64,000 nucleotides of DNA from Pegoplata infirma (taxonomy: Eukaryota > Arthropoda > Insecta > Diptera > Anthomyiidae), in contig OY992536.1 in the NCBI GenBank assembly GCA_963921195.1, forward strand, positions 92,919,007-92,983,006. Direction: 5' to 3'. The position numbers were made by a program, and so were the translations under genes. The notes beneath the pieces are model-generated. The model saw only the letters and a program-made list of their open reading frames with translations. It ran no database searches and was not told the origin of the DNA. The stretch's first letter is position 1. Each line of letters starts with the position of its first letter. Positions 1 through 11,358 of this stretch are shown piece after piece.

Positions 1-1130
1 TCAGATTCTAAAACATTATTCTTATAGAAAAAGTCTCAGATTCTGAGGCATTTTTCTTATAGAAAAAGTCTCAGATTTTGAGACATTTTTCTTATAGAAA
101 AAGTCTCAGATTCTGAGACATTTTTCTTATAGAAAAAGTCTCAGATTCTGAGACATTTTTCTTATAGAAAATGTCTCAGATTCTGAGACATTTTTCTTAT
201 AGAAAAAGTCTCAGATTCTGAGACATTTTTCTTATAGAAAAAGTCTCAGATTCTGAGACATTTTTCTTATAGAAAAAGTCTCAGATTCTGAGACATTTTT
301 CTTATAGAAAAAGTCTCAGATTCTGAAACATTTTTCTTATAGAAAAAGTCTCAGATTCTGAGACATTTTTCTTATAGAAAAAGTCTCAGATTCTGAAACA
401 TTTTTCTTATAGAAAAAGTCTCAGATTCTGAGACATTTTTCTTATAGAAAAAGTCTTAGATTCTGAGACATTTTTCTTATAGAAAGTCTCAGATTCTGAG
501 ACATTTTTTTTATAGAAAAAGTCTCAGATTCTGAGACATTTTTCTTATAGAAAAAATCTCAGATTCTGAGACATTTTTCTTATAGAAAAAGTCTCAGATT
601 CTGAGACATTTTTCTTATAGAAAAAGTCTCAGATTCTGAGACATTTTTCTTATAGAAAAAGTCTCAGATTCTGAGACATTTTTCTTATAGAAAAAGTCTC
701 AGATTCTGAGACATTTTTCTTATAGAAAAAGTCTCAGATTCTGAGACATTTTTCTTATAGAAAAAGTCTCAGATTCTGAGACATTTTTCTTATAGAAAAA
801 GTCTCAGATTCTGAGACATTTTTCTTATAGAAAAAGTCTCAGATTCTGAGACATTTTTCTTATAGAAAAAGTCTCAGATTCTGAGACATTTTTCTTATAG
901 AAAAAGTCTCAGATTCTGAGACATTTTTCTTATAGAAAAAGTCTCAGATTCTGAGACATTTTTCTTATAGAAAAAGTCTCAGATTCTGAGACATTTTTCT
1001 TATAGAAAAAGTCTCAGATTCTGAGACATTTTTCTTATAGAAGAAGTCTCAGCTTTTGAGACATTTTTCTTATAGAAAAAGTCTCAGATTCTGAAATATT
1101 TTTCTTATAGAAAAAGAAATTTTTCTTATA
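1..1130 (+). repeat. 35-bp satellite array, direct orientation
   Basis: About 32 nearly identical head-to-tail 35-bp units run from the window edge. The unit combines two self-complementary blocks, tctcagattctgaga and ttttcttatagaaaa, so single strands can fold at every unit. Copies differ by single bases, and a few have small deletions (near 484). The array probably continues left of the window. It lies in intron 3 of the Naam gene. No protein coding is plausible. Confidence 0.95.
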
Positions 1131-1965
1131 GAAAAACACTCAGGCTCTGAGACATTTTTCTTATAAAAAAGTCTAAGATTTTGTGACATTTTCTATATGA
1201 AAAATAGCTCAGAATCTGAGACTTTAACTTTATAAAAAAGTTTCAGAATCTGATGTCTCAGAATCTCAGACTTTTTCTATAAAAAAATTTCTTAAAATCT
1301 GAGACTTTTTCTTTAGGAAAATGTTTCAGAATCTGAAACTTTTTCTATAGGAAATTTGTTTAAGAATCTAAAACTTTTCTATAAGAAAAAATGTCTCAGA
1401 ATCTTAGACATTTTCTATAAGAAAATTTTTTTAGAATCTGAGATTTTTTCTATAAGAAAAATGTCTCAGAATCTGAAACTTTTTCTATAGGAAAACTGCT
1501 TAAGAATCTAAAACTTTTTCTTTAAGAAAAAATGTCTCAGAATCTGAGACATTTTTTATAATAAAATTTTCTCAGAATCTGAGACTTTTTTTATAAGAAA
1601 AATGTCTCAGAATATAAGATTTTTCCATAAGAAAAATGCTTCAGAATCTGAGACTATTTCTATATGAAAAATGTCTCAGAATCTGAAATTTTTTTTTATA
1701 AGAAAAATTTCTTAGAATCTTAAACGTTTTCTATAAGAAAAATGTCTTAGAATCTGAGAACTTTTCTATAAGAAAAATATCTCAGAATCTGAAATTTTTT
1801 CAATAAGAAAAATTTCTCAGAATTTGAGACTTTTTCTTTAAGAAAAATATCTCAGAATCTGAAACTTTTTCAATAAGAAAAATTTCTCAGAATCTGAGAA
1901 CTTTTCTATAAGAAAAATTTCTCAGAATCTGAGAATTTACTCTAAAAAAAATTTCTCAGACTTTA
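1131..1965 (-). repeat. 35-bp satellite array, inverted and degenerate
   Basis: From about 1200 on, the units read as the reverse complement of the first array (ctcagaatctgagac, then tttttctataagaaaaatg). Each unit carries many substitutions and length differs by one to a few bases. The switch zone is about 1110-1250. Divergence is far greater here than on the left, so the two halves were not homogenised together. Confidence 0.9.
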
Positions 1966-2883
1966 AAATTTAAAGTTGTAGTCTTAATTCTATTATTTCT
2001 AAGACAAGTCTGTATTTAATCTGTAATAAAGATGTGAAAAAAAGAACTTTCAAAAACATCAAACTTATGACAAAAATCTTTTTCTTTTTTTTCATATCAA
2101 CTTCCATATATAATTTTAAATATAAAGAAATATTTTCCACAAGACACATAACAATTTTACTAACAATCATCCAGAATTCTGCGTTATTCAAAACGCACAG
2201 ACAACATCCAAATGAACTCAAAACTAAATGGCACGAGAACAAGAAAATAGGAAATGTGATATATGAACTTTGACAAATTTTAATATCAGCTAAAAAAAAA
2301 AAGTTTTTATTTTCGTTGTTGGTATTATAACGAAAAACATACAGTTAGTTGATTTCAATGTTGTACAACAACCAGTATTAACAGTGTAAAACACATCCGA
2401 CAAACACACGTTTTTGTGTTTTGTGAACGACTAACAAAAAGCGTACGGAAGTGATATAAGTAAAGTATATCCGTTTCCGTTTCAAAAATATATACACATT
2501 GAAACAACCGTTAGTAGAAACAGCAGACATACATAAATTCGCGTTTACAAAATATATAAAACATGCGAATATTCACATTTATCCTCCTCTGCTCATCATC
2601 ATCATTCTTGAACTATTTCAACAAATATGAATGCGAGTATTAAGGATATCATATATCAGGATTCGCATGTTTTCGTGTGTGTTCTTGTCTGATTTTTTTT
2701 CTTTCTTCCTTGTTGTATGTAGAGAGCCAATATAATTTCTCTGATTACTTTAGTACTTTTCAACGACTACAATAACAAAAAAGAAAAAACGTGAAAATCT
2801 TTTGTATAATCTCATCATCGTTTAAGGAAGAAATAAAAGTTTATCTCCAAAAGAAAATTTTGTATTATGTTGAAAAAACTTAC
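1966..2883. other. Intron 3 proximal stretch, no recognised element
   Basis: AT-rich non-coding DNA between the satellite and exon 3, starting with the GTAAGT donor of intron 3 on the minus strand at 2883. No inverted-repeat element, reading frame with recognisable domain, or RNA gene was found. The short open frames here are low-complexity translations. Confidence 0.6.
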
Positions 2884-2988
2884 CTCATGTCCTTTTTGTT
2901 GTGCACTGCAATTACTTATATCCAAGGAACCACTTATAAAGTCATTTTGAACATCAACAATAAGAAACGCGTTTACGGGACGTACAAT
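2884..2988 (-). CDS. Naam: Naam exon 3: start of nicotinamidase (isochorismatase-fold) domain
   Basis: The exon follows an ATTATTACAG acceptor (AG at 2989-2990) and ends at GAG|GTAAGT. It begins in phase 0, which matches the codon-boundary end of exon 2. The 35 residues start IVRPVNAFLIVDVQNDF and end QQKGHE. The motif LIVDVQNDF is the signature first strand of nicotinamidases and other isochorismatase-family hydrolases. Its first Asp (D103 in the joined numbering) corresponds to the catalytic aspartate of the Asp-Lys-Cys triad. The Lys and Cys and the metal-binding His/Asp cluster lie in later exons outside the window. The exon sits 0.9 kb from the large 35-bp satellite array, which is therefore inside intron 3. 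Confidence 0.85.
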
Positions 2989-3176
2989 CTGTAATAATAA
3001 AAAAAAAAATAACAATAAGGGCGGATTATTATTATTAGGAAAGAACTTATTTTTCTTTTATTAAAATAAGACAACATTTGTTATATCTAAATTGAAATCT
3101 AAATTTAAATTCAAAAAACCCAAAAAAAAATCCCAGAAAAGCTGAACTTGAAATCAAAAAAGCCCAATTGGAACTC

Positions 3177-3515
3177 AAGCAAGTAAGAGTGTTAAATTCG
3201 GCTATGCCGAATCTTTTATACCCTACAACATGCATAAAAAATAAAAAAAATCCAGGGGCGTTTTTTTTTGGGGGGGGGGTCGGTATATGTAATTGGGGGG
3301 GGCAAATTTCCTCTCGAATATGTCTTTAAAAAATAAGATGCTTTTTGCACAAAAGAAATACAAGTTTATCATGACTAAAAAAAATGTTTTATTCCAAGCC
3401 CATTGGGGGGGGAGGATAAAAAAAACGACATTTTCTAATTCTCTGGGTCCAAGTGCAGGACTTTGAACTTCTTGTAGCATAAAAATGTTGTATTTGTTAA
3501 ACAAAATCACAAGAA
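3177..3515 (-). mobile_element. mini-me/DINE-like element, 3' part
   Basis: The minus-strand 3' end is marked by the hairpin attcggc/gccgaat followed by an end ending cttgc near 3178. The internal part carries the variable G-run segment of the family. The 5' half with TA and GTCY runs is missing, and it abuts the next copy directly. Confidence 0.7.
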
Positions 3516-4223
3516 AACAAGTGAGAGTGTTAAATTCGGCTGTGCCGAATCTATTATACCCTCCAACATGTAAAAAAAAATTTGACAGGGGCGTTGTTTT
3601 AAGGGGGGGGGGCAAGGTAGGGGGAGGGATCGTTGAGCTGGGGTGACTCCTTGGCCCTCACGGTATATGTTTACAAGTTCATTTTTGTCTGCTTTGTGCA
3701 CTTAAGTATTATAGTTTTAAAATTATTTAAGTTATTTTTTTTATCCACGCCCTTAAAAGAGGGGCGGGCAAAAAAAGAGACATTTTTTAATTCCCTGGGT
3801 CCAAGCTCAGGACTATAAACTTCTACCAACATAAAAATGACTCATTTGGTTCACAAAAATACAAAAAAACGTCAAAAAAATTAGCATTTTTAAGAGGTTG
3901 GTTTAGTTCTTCAATGGGGAACTTTTTCCCATTGGTCCGATTTGGCCCATTTCCGAACTTAACCTGCCTAGGACCATAAGACATATTTATGCCAAACTTG
4001 AGGGGTCTAGTTCTTTTATTTTGGACTGCATCGTGTTAACTACAGACGGGCGGACAGACAGACGGACGGACAGACAGACGGACGGACGTACATCGCTAGA
4101 ATGTCTTAGAATCGATCACTGATCAAAAATATATATACTTTATGGGGTCCCCGACCCATATTTCGATGCGTTACACACGGAATGACAAAGTGAGTATACC
4201 CCCATAGTGTAGTTGGAGGGTAT
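3516..4223 (-). mobile_element. mini-me/DINE-like element, type A
   Basis: On the minus strand it begins tataccctccaac near 4217, then carries a TA run (about 4123-4136) and a GTCY run (4047-4088). It ends in the hairpin attcggcacagccgaat and acttgtt at 3516. This is the complete layout of the Helitron-type mini-me/DINE-1 group. It has no coding capacity. Confidence 0.8.
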
Positions 4224-4676
4224 AAAAAGTGCTATTTTTCAGAGGTTGGTTTAGTTCTTCAAGGGGAAACTTTTTGCCCCCTGGTCCGATTTTGCTCATT
4301 TACGAACTTAACCTGCCTATTAATATAAGACATATTTGTGCCAAATGTCGGGATCCTAGCTCTTTTATTTTGAACTTTTTCCCATTGGTCCGATTTGGCC
4401 CATATCCGAACTTAACCTGCCTAGGACCATAAGACATATTTATGCCAAACTTGAGGGGTCTAGCTCTTTTATTTTGGACTAAATCGTGTTAACTACAGAC
4501 GGACAGACGGACGGACAGACGGACGGACAGACGGACGGACGGACATCGCTAGAATGTCTTAGAAGCGATCACTGATCATAAATATATATACTTTATGGGG
4601 TCCTAGACCGATATTTTGATGCGTTACACACGGAATGACAAAGTGAGTATACCCCCATACTGTAGTTGGAGGGTAT
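4224..4676 (-). mobile_element. mini-me/DINE-like element, type A, 5' part
   Basis: It repeats the 5' half of the preceding copy: tataccctccaac start near 4676, TA run, a GTCY run at 4500-4543. It has no 3' hairpin of its own, so this and the neighbouring copies form a tandem head-to-tail series. Confidence 0.75.
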
Positions 4677-4705
4677 AAGAAATCAATTGACAATGATAAA
4701 AGCGA

Positions 4706-5777
4706 TATTAAACAAGTAGAAAAGTTAAATTCGACTTGGCCGAATCTATGAGTACCCTCCACAATGCCCTTTTTGAGTGAGAGTAAATTTTCTAACGTGA
4801 AAAAAGCATTTTTGATTAGAAATATTTTATTTTTTGTAAAACTACTTTTTTTTAGTAATTTTTGAAAAAAAAAAATAATTTACTAAATTTTTTTTGAGTG
4901 TAAAACTTTTGTGGGTGTAAAATTTTTTCGAGTGTATTTGTTTTTTTTTTAGTGTTAAAATATTTTTAAGTGACAAAAATACGTTGTAAAATATTTTTGA
5001 GACTTACCAATCTTTTAAAACATGTTTTACGAGTTTTCAAAAAGTGAATTTAAGTTAAGGTGAAACTTATCTGAAATTCACGGTTTTGCTAATAACACTG
5101 TGCAACACCCAAAATCGGAATGGGATGAAACCAAAAGCAAATGAAAGTTGACATATTCCATTAACAAACCACTCAAGGCTTTTTCCAGTTCAGAGCTAGA
5201 TTTTTTTTACACGCATTTGAAGTTAGTGCACTTTTATTGTAATTATAATAATTAATGCTTGAAAATTGTATTAGTGGCGAATGATTAATATTGTAATTGC
5301 CTTTAAATAACAATCATACACAACGGTGTCCAGTGGTTTATATTAATAATTGCCTTTAAATAACAATCATACGCAACGGTGTAGAGTGGTTTATTTTAAT
5401 AATTTGGCTATTCAGTAAATAGGTACTGGACCGATTGCAGCAAAATTCATACCAGTCATAGCTGAAGTAATTTTGAGCTTAAGTTTGGAAACTGGACCCT
5501 ACATTTTCAATAAGGGCACAACCAGGGGCCTTTAAAGTAGGACATGTTTAGTACACAAAAACTTTAAATGCTTTAAAATCACCAATTTTAAATGCGTGTA
5601 AAATAAAATCTAGCTATGACCTAAAAAAAAGGTCTTGAGGGTTTTGTTATGGAAAACGTCAGCTTTCATTTGCTTTTGGTTTCATCCCATCCGATTCCGA
5701 AAGTTCGATTTTGTATCGCTGTGTAACTTTTGAACCACTAGACCGATTTGGCTGAAATTCAATACGAACCAGCGAAC
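4706..5777 (-). mobile_element. mini-me/DINE-like element, type B, interrupted and 5' truncated
   Basis: The minus-strand 3' end at 4706 has the type B hairpin (attcgac/ggccgaat region) and the adjoining run of ttttttga-type A/T segments. The body continues to 5095, is split by the 628-bp palindromic element at 5096-5723, and resumes at 5727 with taacttttgaaccac. Near 5777 it joins a plus-strand copy of the same type, so its GTCY and 5' end are lost. Confidence 0.75.
5096..5723. mobile_element. 628-bp palindrome-ended element with TAA duplication (CACTGTG family)
   Basis: Terminal inverted repeats extend over 100 bp from CACTGTGCAACACC at the left and its diverged counterpart ending cgctgtg at the right. 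TAA is present on both sides (5093-5095 and 5724-5726), and removing the element restores the type B mini-me sequence seen in other copies. It contains a 53-bp tandem duplication (5295-5400). A 3-bp TAA duplication fits PIF/Harbinger-type non-autonomous elements; assignment is inference. Confidence 0.7.
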
Positions 5778-6380
5778 CGTCTGTCTGTATGTCTGTTGAA
5801 TACACGCTAACTTTGAAAGACTTAAAAGAGGCTTCTGAAGTTTGGCATATATGTTGGCCATTTACCTGGTCAGGTTGGTATTGCAATCCGGCGAAATCGG
5901 TCCAGTGGTTCAAAAGTTATGAGCATAAGACTGCGCAAGGGTTTTTCGTGAATTTATGAGATAAAAAGCACGATAACTTTCGAAAGACAATTCTGAGGAT
6001 GCTGAAGCTTGCCATATATATTTATCGTTTCCCTGGCCTAGTTCGTTTTGAATTTTAGCCAAATCAGTTTAGATGTTCAAAAGTTATTAGCAAGACCGTG
6101 AATTTCAGATTAATTCTCGTTAAACATGTTTTAAAAACATTGGTAAGTCACAAAAATATTTGACGACGTATTTTTGTCACTCAAAAATATTTTTACACTA
6201 AAAAAAAAATACACTCGAAAAAAATTTTACACTCCAAAAAATTTTACACTCAAAAAAAATTTAGTAAATAATTTTTTTCTTTTCAAAAATTACTAAAAAA
6301 AATAGTTTTACACAAAATAAAATATTTCTAATCAAAACTGTTATTTTATTCTTGTAAGAAAATTTACTATCACTTATTCG
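5778..6380 (+). mobile_element. mini-me/DINE-like element, type B, plus strand fragment
   Basis: It starts inside the GTCY run (about 5778-5797) and follows the type B body through the series of ttttacactcaaaaaa segments. It is cut off before the 3' hairpin. It is head-to-head with the minus-strand type B copy. Confidence 0.75.
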
Positions 6381-6499
6381 AAGGGGGCTACAGCCTTCGA
6401 TTCAGCTTTGGAATTGCAAACTCTATGCCTTAAACCCGCCCTACACGCAAAATAATTTTTTTTTGGGTTACAGAACTTTACCGACAATACTTTATAGAG

Positions 6500-9288
6500 C
6501 AGGCGATTTAGATTAGATTAGAAAAGGCCCTATGCACTGCGACCAATATGATCTTTTGTGCAGCCTAGCAGTTGCCCTATAAGTTAAGGCTTTTGATAAA
6601 GCCAAGTATCCTATTTGGCATGGATTCCCATATGTCACTTGGAGTTAATGAATGTCGCCCTAGATGTCGAATTCGTCTGATGTTGAGTCTTGGGCACTCA
6701 CAAAGGATGTGTTCCGCCGTTTCGGCGTCAATTTCACAGAATCTACATATTTCAGTGTCCGATAAATTTTTCTTCCTAAGTTGATAGCGAAGATTACAGT
6801 GTCCAGTGAGGTAACCAGTTAGAATCCTTAGATCCTTTTTGTCGAGATTTAGTAGTCGTTTAGATACCCCAGGGGATGGAGAGATAAATCTTTTTGCCTG
6901 ACGCTGTCCAGAACAATGGTTCCAGTGATTGGCAAATTCAGATTCTCTCCATGATCGTAAACTTTCCCTGATATGCCCAATGGGCAAACCACAGAAGGGT
7001 TCCGGACCGATAAAAGGGCGACTTGCACCACGATTGGCCAAACAGTCTGCCCGTTCGTTTCCCAAGTGCCCCTCATGGCCCGGGACCCAACTGAGAGTAA
7101 GTTCATTGTTACGGCCTAGTTCGTTTAGGGAAAGAATACAATCCATGACAAGTTTCGAAGATACATCGTAGGCTGATAAAGCCTTCAATGCTGCTTGACT
7201 GTCAGATAGTATATATATGTTTGTCCTTTTTGTGCACCTACGTAAACATTCGGACACACATATATATATGGCATAAAGTTCTGCCTGAAATATCGATGGG
7301 GATTTCCCCAAAGGTAGTGCGCGTTGGAAATTCGGACCGAAAATCCCCGCACCAGTATCCCCATTGGTCTGTTTTGAGCCATCAGTAAACCACACTTGAG
7401 ATCCTGGTTCTGGATTCCAAGAGTTAGTAGACCATATGCTCCTTTCAGGAATATCAATTCTAAAATGTCTTATAAAGACTTGTTTGGGTAGCATTCTGTC
7501 AGAGATCTTAGCGTATGGGTCCCCTATGAATCGTCCCGCTATCTTCATGTGGCCCTGAAGGTCCCCGCCCATTATGTTCCCAAATTCCGGTAGTCTGGTG
7601 ACACTTCTGCTAGCATCCTCCTTTACAGATATATGTAGAGGTGGGATGTTTAGCATAGCCCCCATGGCATAAGTTGGACAGGATTTTCCCGCCCCTGTTA
7701 TGCCGATGCAGGCCAGACGATATACCTTGTCCAGTATAGATCTGGCCGTGCTCTGTTCCACTTTTGGCCACCAAACCAGAGCTGCATAGGTGATCATTGG
7801 TCTTACGATCGTAAGAAATGACCAATATATCATGTGAGGCTTAAGCCCCCATGTCCTTCCAAATAGCCTTTGGCAGGCGTAAATTGCCCTGGTAGCTTTT
7901 TTGGTTGTTTTGTTCAGATGAGGAGTCCATGTCAGAGACTTGTCAAGTGTTATCCCTAAATATTTCACTTCATCCGAAAAACCTATCGTGACGCCATCTA
8001 TTTTAGGCATGGACAAGTCAACAATCCTTCTTCTAGTAAAGGGTATCAGTGTTGTTTTAGATGGATTAATAGTCAATCCCCTTTCCTGACACCATTTTAA
8101 GGTCATGTTGAGTGCTTGTTGCATCCGATCAGAGATAGTTGGCGTATGCCAACCACTGACCGAAATCACAAGATCATCCGCATAACCGTAGGTTCTAAAA
8201 CCGGAATTATTAAGCTCATCGAGTAAATCATCTATGACCAATGTCCACAACAGTGGCGACAAAACACCCCCTTGAGGGCAGCCTCTAGTTGCATTGACCG
8301 TCATAGATGTGTTACCGAGATTGAGCGTGATGACTCTGGAGATGAGCATCTCCAGGATCCAATTTATGATAAGTAAAGGAACATCCTTTCTTAGCATAGC
8401 CCTCTTAATAGCATCATAAGATGTATTGTCAAAGGCTCCCTGTATATCAATGAAGGCACAGAGGGCGATTTGTTTCGCATCCAGTGCCTTCTCTATTGAT
8501 GTGACAACATGATGGACCGCAGTTTCAGTAGATTTGCCTTGTTGGTACGCAAACTGATACTTATGTATTGGTTTGCGTATCAAACAGGTTTCCCTGATAA
8601 AGTAGTCCAACAGTTTCTCCATCGTTTTAAGAAAGAATGAGCTAAGGCTAATTGGTCTAAAAGACTTAGCCAGATGTCCAGATTTCTTTCCTATCTTAGG
8701 TATAAAAACCACATTTACCTCCCTCCATGGACGTGGGACATAGCCAAATAGAAGGCTTGATCTAAATAAGCTGATCAGTTGTGGGATAATTAAATTACCC
8801 CCTTTCTGAAGCAGACATGGATAGATACCGTCCGGTCCAGGTGATTTGAAAGAGGAAAAATTTTCTATCGCCCAATGAACCCGTTCTTTCCTAAAGATGT
8901 TGGCCGTTAGACGGATGTCTCGGCCTATTAAAGAGGGATTTCTTAAAACAGGCATAGAATCATCTCCGGCCGTGCACCCAGGAAAGTGTGTTTCCAATAG
9001 AAGCTTACAGGTTTCATTGGATGATGTAGTGTAGGAACCATCCGGTCTTTTCAGAGTGCAAAGACCATTAGTGTGGTCCTGTGAAAGAGCTTTCTGAAGC
9101 CGCACAGCTTCTGGGAGATCGTCAATTTTCTCACAGAAGTTGTGCCACGTAGCCCTCTTGGACTTACGGATTTCCCTATTGTATTCAGTAAGTGCAGTTT
9201 TGTAGGTCACCCAGTCGCCTGTTTGTTTTGCCCTATTGAATAGTCTCCTAGCTTCCTGTCTGAGCAGGCGAACTTTGCAATTTTTTTT
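6500..9288 (-). mobile_element. 5'-truncated LINE of the RNase H-bearing I/LOA/R1-like group
   Basis: The insert holds a long RT-RNase H reading frame, a short 3' UTR and a (TCTAA)n-like tail at about 6505-6525 on the minus strand. The endonuclease and ORF1 are absent, so it was 5' truncated on insertion near 9288, beside an A/T run. Diverged copies of one host sequence (cagctttgg, then ctatgc) lie on both sides (6400-6428 and 9330-9356). Confidence 0.85.
6577..9285 (-). CDS. LINE ORF2: reverse transcriptase plus RNase H, N-terminus missing
   Basis: The open frame of about 900 codons has no stop. It can be read from RLLRQEARRLFNRAKQTGDW, upstream of the first possible start. RT motifs in order are the SPGPDG block, FRPISLSSF, FIDIQGAFD, PQGGVLSPLLW, YADD (near 8180, about residue 341 counting from 9210) and YLGITLD. 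RNase H follows with FTDGS (near 7390), AELYA, SDSQAA and GNERAD, giving the D-E-D-D catalytic set. A C-terminal CRFC...H...C zinc-knuckle-like motif sits near 6740. The RT copies element RNA at the target; RNase H removes the template. RNase H in a LINE points to the I, LOA, Outcast or R1 groups; I cannot choose. The lack of any stop suggests a young insertion, although it is missing its endonuclease. Confidence 0.9.
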   Translation of the reverse strand, partial: KNCKVRLLRQEARRLFNRAKQTGDWVTYKTALTEYNREIRKSKRATWHNFCEKIDDLPEAVRLQKALSQDHTNGLCTLKRPDGSYTTSSNETCKLLLETHFPGCTAGDDSMPVLRNPSLIGRDIRLTANIFRKERVHWAIENFSSFKSPGPDGIYPCLLQKGGNLIIPQLISLFRSSLLFGYVPRPWREVNVVFIPKIGKKSGHLAKSFRPISLSSFFLKTMEKLLDYFIRETCLIRKPIHKYQFAYQQGKSTETAVHHVVTSIEKALDAKQIALCAFIDIQGAFDNTSYDAIKRAMLRKDVPLLIINWILEMLISRVITLNLGNTSMTVNATRGCPQGGVLSPLLWTLVIDDLLDELNNSGFRTYGYADDLVISVSGWHTPTISDRMQQALNMTLKWCQERGLTINPSKTTLIPFTRRRIVDLSMPKIDGVTIGFSDEVKYLGITLDKSLTWTPHLNKTTKKATRAIYACQRLFGRTWGLKPHMIYWSFLTIVRPMITYAALVWWPKVEQSTARSILDKVYRLACIGITGAGKSCPTYAMGAMLNIPPLHISVKEDASRSVTRLPEFGNIMGGDLQGHMKIAGRFIGDPYAKISDRMLPKQVFIRHFRIDIPERSIWSTNSWNPEPGSQVWFTDGSKQTNGDTGAGIFGPNFQRALPLGKSPSIFQAELYAIYICVSECLRRCTKRTNIYILSDSQAALKALSAYDVSSKLVMDCILSLNELGRNNELTLSWVPGHEGHLGNERADCLANRGASRPFIGPEPFCGLPIGHIRESLRSWRESEFANHWNHCSGQRQAKRFISPSPGVSKRLLNLDKKDLRILTGYLTGHCNLRYQLRKKNLSDTEICRFCEIDAETAEHILCECPRLNIRRIRHLGRHSLTPSDIWESMPNRILGFIKSLNL

Positions 9289-9358
9289 TTATTCTAAATT
9301 ATCTCGAAGGCCGACAACAACTTTTGACTCAGCTTTGGGATTACAAACCCTATGCATT

Positions 9359-10059
9359 CACAGGAAACAAATTTGCCAGTTTTCAACTGAAATTTGGTTG
9401 ATGCAGCCAAAATTCGTTTGAAGCATTTGCATATAGTTTGTCACAATTGAATAGCAGTAGAAACGACTGATTTCGGTTGATTTAACTTGTTTTTGATTGA
9501 AACAACCATACACCTAGAAAAGTTTTACAGTAACTATTTACGGTTATTCAAAACAGTTTTTAGGTAAAGTTGTTTTAAACGTTTTATCGTTTGTTTTTCA
9601 ATAAAACTAAATTATTGAAAGATTTATACAGTTGTTAAAACAATAAACTACAAAAATTTACGGAAAAATTTTTTATCAGTTAAATTATTTGTAACTGATT
9701 ATACCGTATAATTTTACAGAAGTACGGTTTTTGTAGTTTGTTATTCAAAAAATTGTATTTTTACTTCACAAAATAAAAAATTGTAAACAGTTAAAATAAC
9801 TGAAATATCTTTTGTTTTTACGGAATGTCTGGTCATTTATTAACGTTTAAAAATAACTGAAAAAGTATGTTGTTTCAAATGAAATATAAGTAGTCCGCTT
9901 TTTAAAAGGAAAAACGATTGTTTTAAATGTTTTTTCAGTTGAATTTACTTACAAAATATTTTGAGTGTATCATTTGGTTGTCACCGCGGAATATAGTAGC
10001 GGCAACCGAATTTTGAGTTGATGCAACCGAAAATTTCAGTTAAACATTTTTTCTGTGTG
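9359..10059. mobile_element. CACAG-ended MITE with nested MITE
   Basis: Ends cacaggaaacaaa and ttttttctgtg are followed inward by matching aactgaaatt...ggttgatgc blocks on both sides. The empty-site version of the flank is seen at 6400-6450, where ctatgcctt runs straight into aaacccgccc. A second MITE occupies 9511-9967. Confidence 0.65.
9511..9967. mobile_element. CACTC-ended MITE, TA duplication
   Basis: Begins cacctagaaaagtttta and ends aaaatattttgagtg, with TA on both sides (9509-9510, 9968-9969). The same family in opposite orientation is at 11359-12000. It is non-coding and about 457 bp. Confidence 0.65.
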
Positions 10060-10237
10060 TTAAACCCACCCTCTTTGCAAAATAAATATAAAAAAACCCA
10101 CGGTTGTTATGATCCGGTCATAGTCTACACAAATGTGGTTGTTTTGACCGGGATGTGTTCGGTCACAATCCCTTTTTCCGTTATGCGGGTAATATCCGTG
10201 GGTGCTATGTTTAGGCATCTGTATACCAGACTTCTGT

Positions 10238-10972
10238 GTATTTATACCCTACACCACTCTGTGGTAACTACCCGAAATATTGGTCCTAGACCTACCTTCA
10301 AGTATACCGATCGACTCAGAATTACTTTTTGAGTCGATTTAGCGATGTCCGTCCGTCCGTCTGTCCATCTATCGGTTTAAGCACGATACAGGTCGCGATT
10401 TTCAATCAATTGACTTGAAATTTGAAACTTAAGGATCTTTTGGCCCAAGGACGAAGCCTATTGAAATTGGAGAAGATCGGTCCATGTTAAGACCTAGCCC
10501 CCATACAAAGGCCCCCTTTGGATTCGGCTTAAATAACTCTAATAACCGTATTATAATAGATATCCCTTTGAAATTTTGCAGGTAATCAAAGTCAGTCCTT
10601 CTGGTAGTCCCATACAAACCACACTCCCGATATTAACATATTTCCCTCAAAATTCATAAAAATGGAAATATTTGATAAAAAAAATTATTTTTAGGTGTTA
10701 AACGTATACTTTAGTAACCTAATCAAATCGGAATATAATTGGACCATTTTTGGACTTAGTCCCCATATAAAAATTTTGACCGATATTCAGTTAAATCGGT
10801 CTATTGACAAAAAAAAACCAATTTCACTAAAATTTGATCTGTGTGTGTTCTCTACACTAAGTAAAGATCTAACAAAGGACTGATCCAATCGGTCCATGTT
10901 TGAGCTTGGGACCTATTTTGAGCAGCTTGGGACCTATATGGTCGGTCTTGACCGACTATAACTTTCTTACTT
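10238..10972 (+). mobile_element. mini-me/DINE-like element, type C
   Basis: Starts accctacaccactctgtgg, passes a short GTCY run (10346-10372) and ends with hairpin ggtcggtc/gaccgac and acttgttttt. The body consists of short cggtcc and cccata blocks typical of the other type C copies at 20514 and 50083. Confidence 0.75.
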
Positions 10973-10980
10973 GTTTTTTT

Positions 10981-11268
10981 TTTTGTCTTGAAAGATTTTC
11001 TGTGAATCTGAGTCATTTTTCCTATAGAAAAAGTGTGACCTTCTGAGAATTTTTCAATAGAAAAAATCTAAGACTCTGTTTCTGAAATATTTTTCCAATA
11101 TAAAAACTGAGAAATTTTCCAATAAAAATGGTCTTATATTCTGAAAAATTTTTACTACAGGAAAATTCTCCGATTATTTCCTATTCTTTTTCTTTTTTTT
11201 TTCTTATAGAAAAGTTCTCATATTTTTCCTATAAAAAACCTTTAGATTTTTGATATAAAAACGACGAC
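10981..11268 (+). repeat. Degenerate copies of the 35-bp satellite
   Basis: About eight decayed units (ttctgagaatttttcaatagaaaaa and similar) match the array at the left end of the window in its direct orientation. Placed directly after the 3' end of a type C mini-me. Confidence 0.6.
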
Positions 11269-11358
11269 AATTCGTCAGTGTCAATGTTTGGAGTCAATGT
11301 TTCTGAAAACAAGATCTGCCCTTAACTGGCGCTCGCCTTAAAACGGGATGGGCTAGCA

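Noticed and set aside
1..1130. Regular 35-bp repeats resembling a CRISPR array
   Set aside because: There are no unique spacers; the whole unit repeats head to tail, and the setting is an animal intron.
3223..3701. Proline-rich minus-strand frames near 3.2-3.7 kb
   Set aside because: Arise from C runs and hairpins of overlapping mini-me copies.
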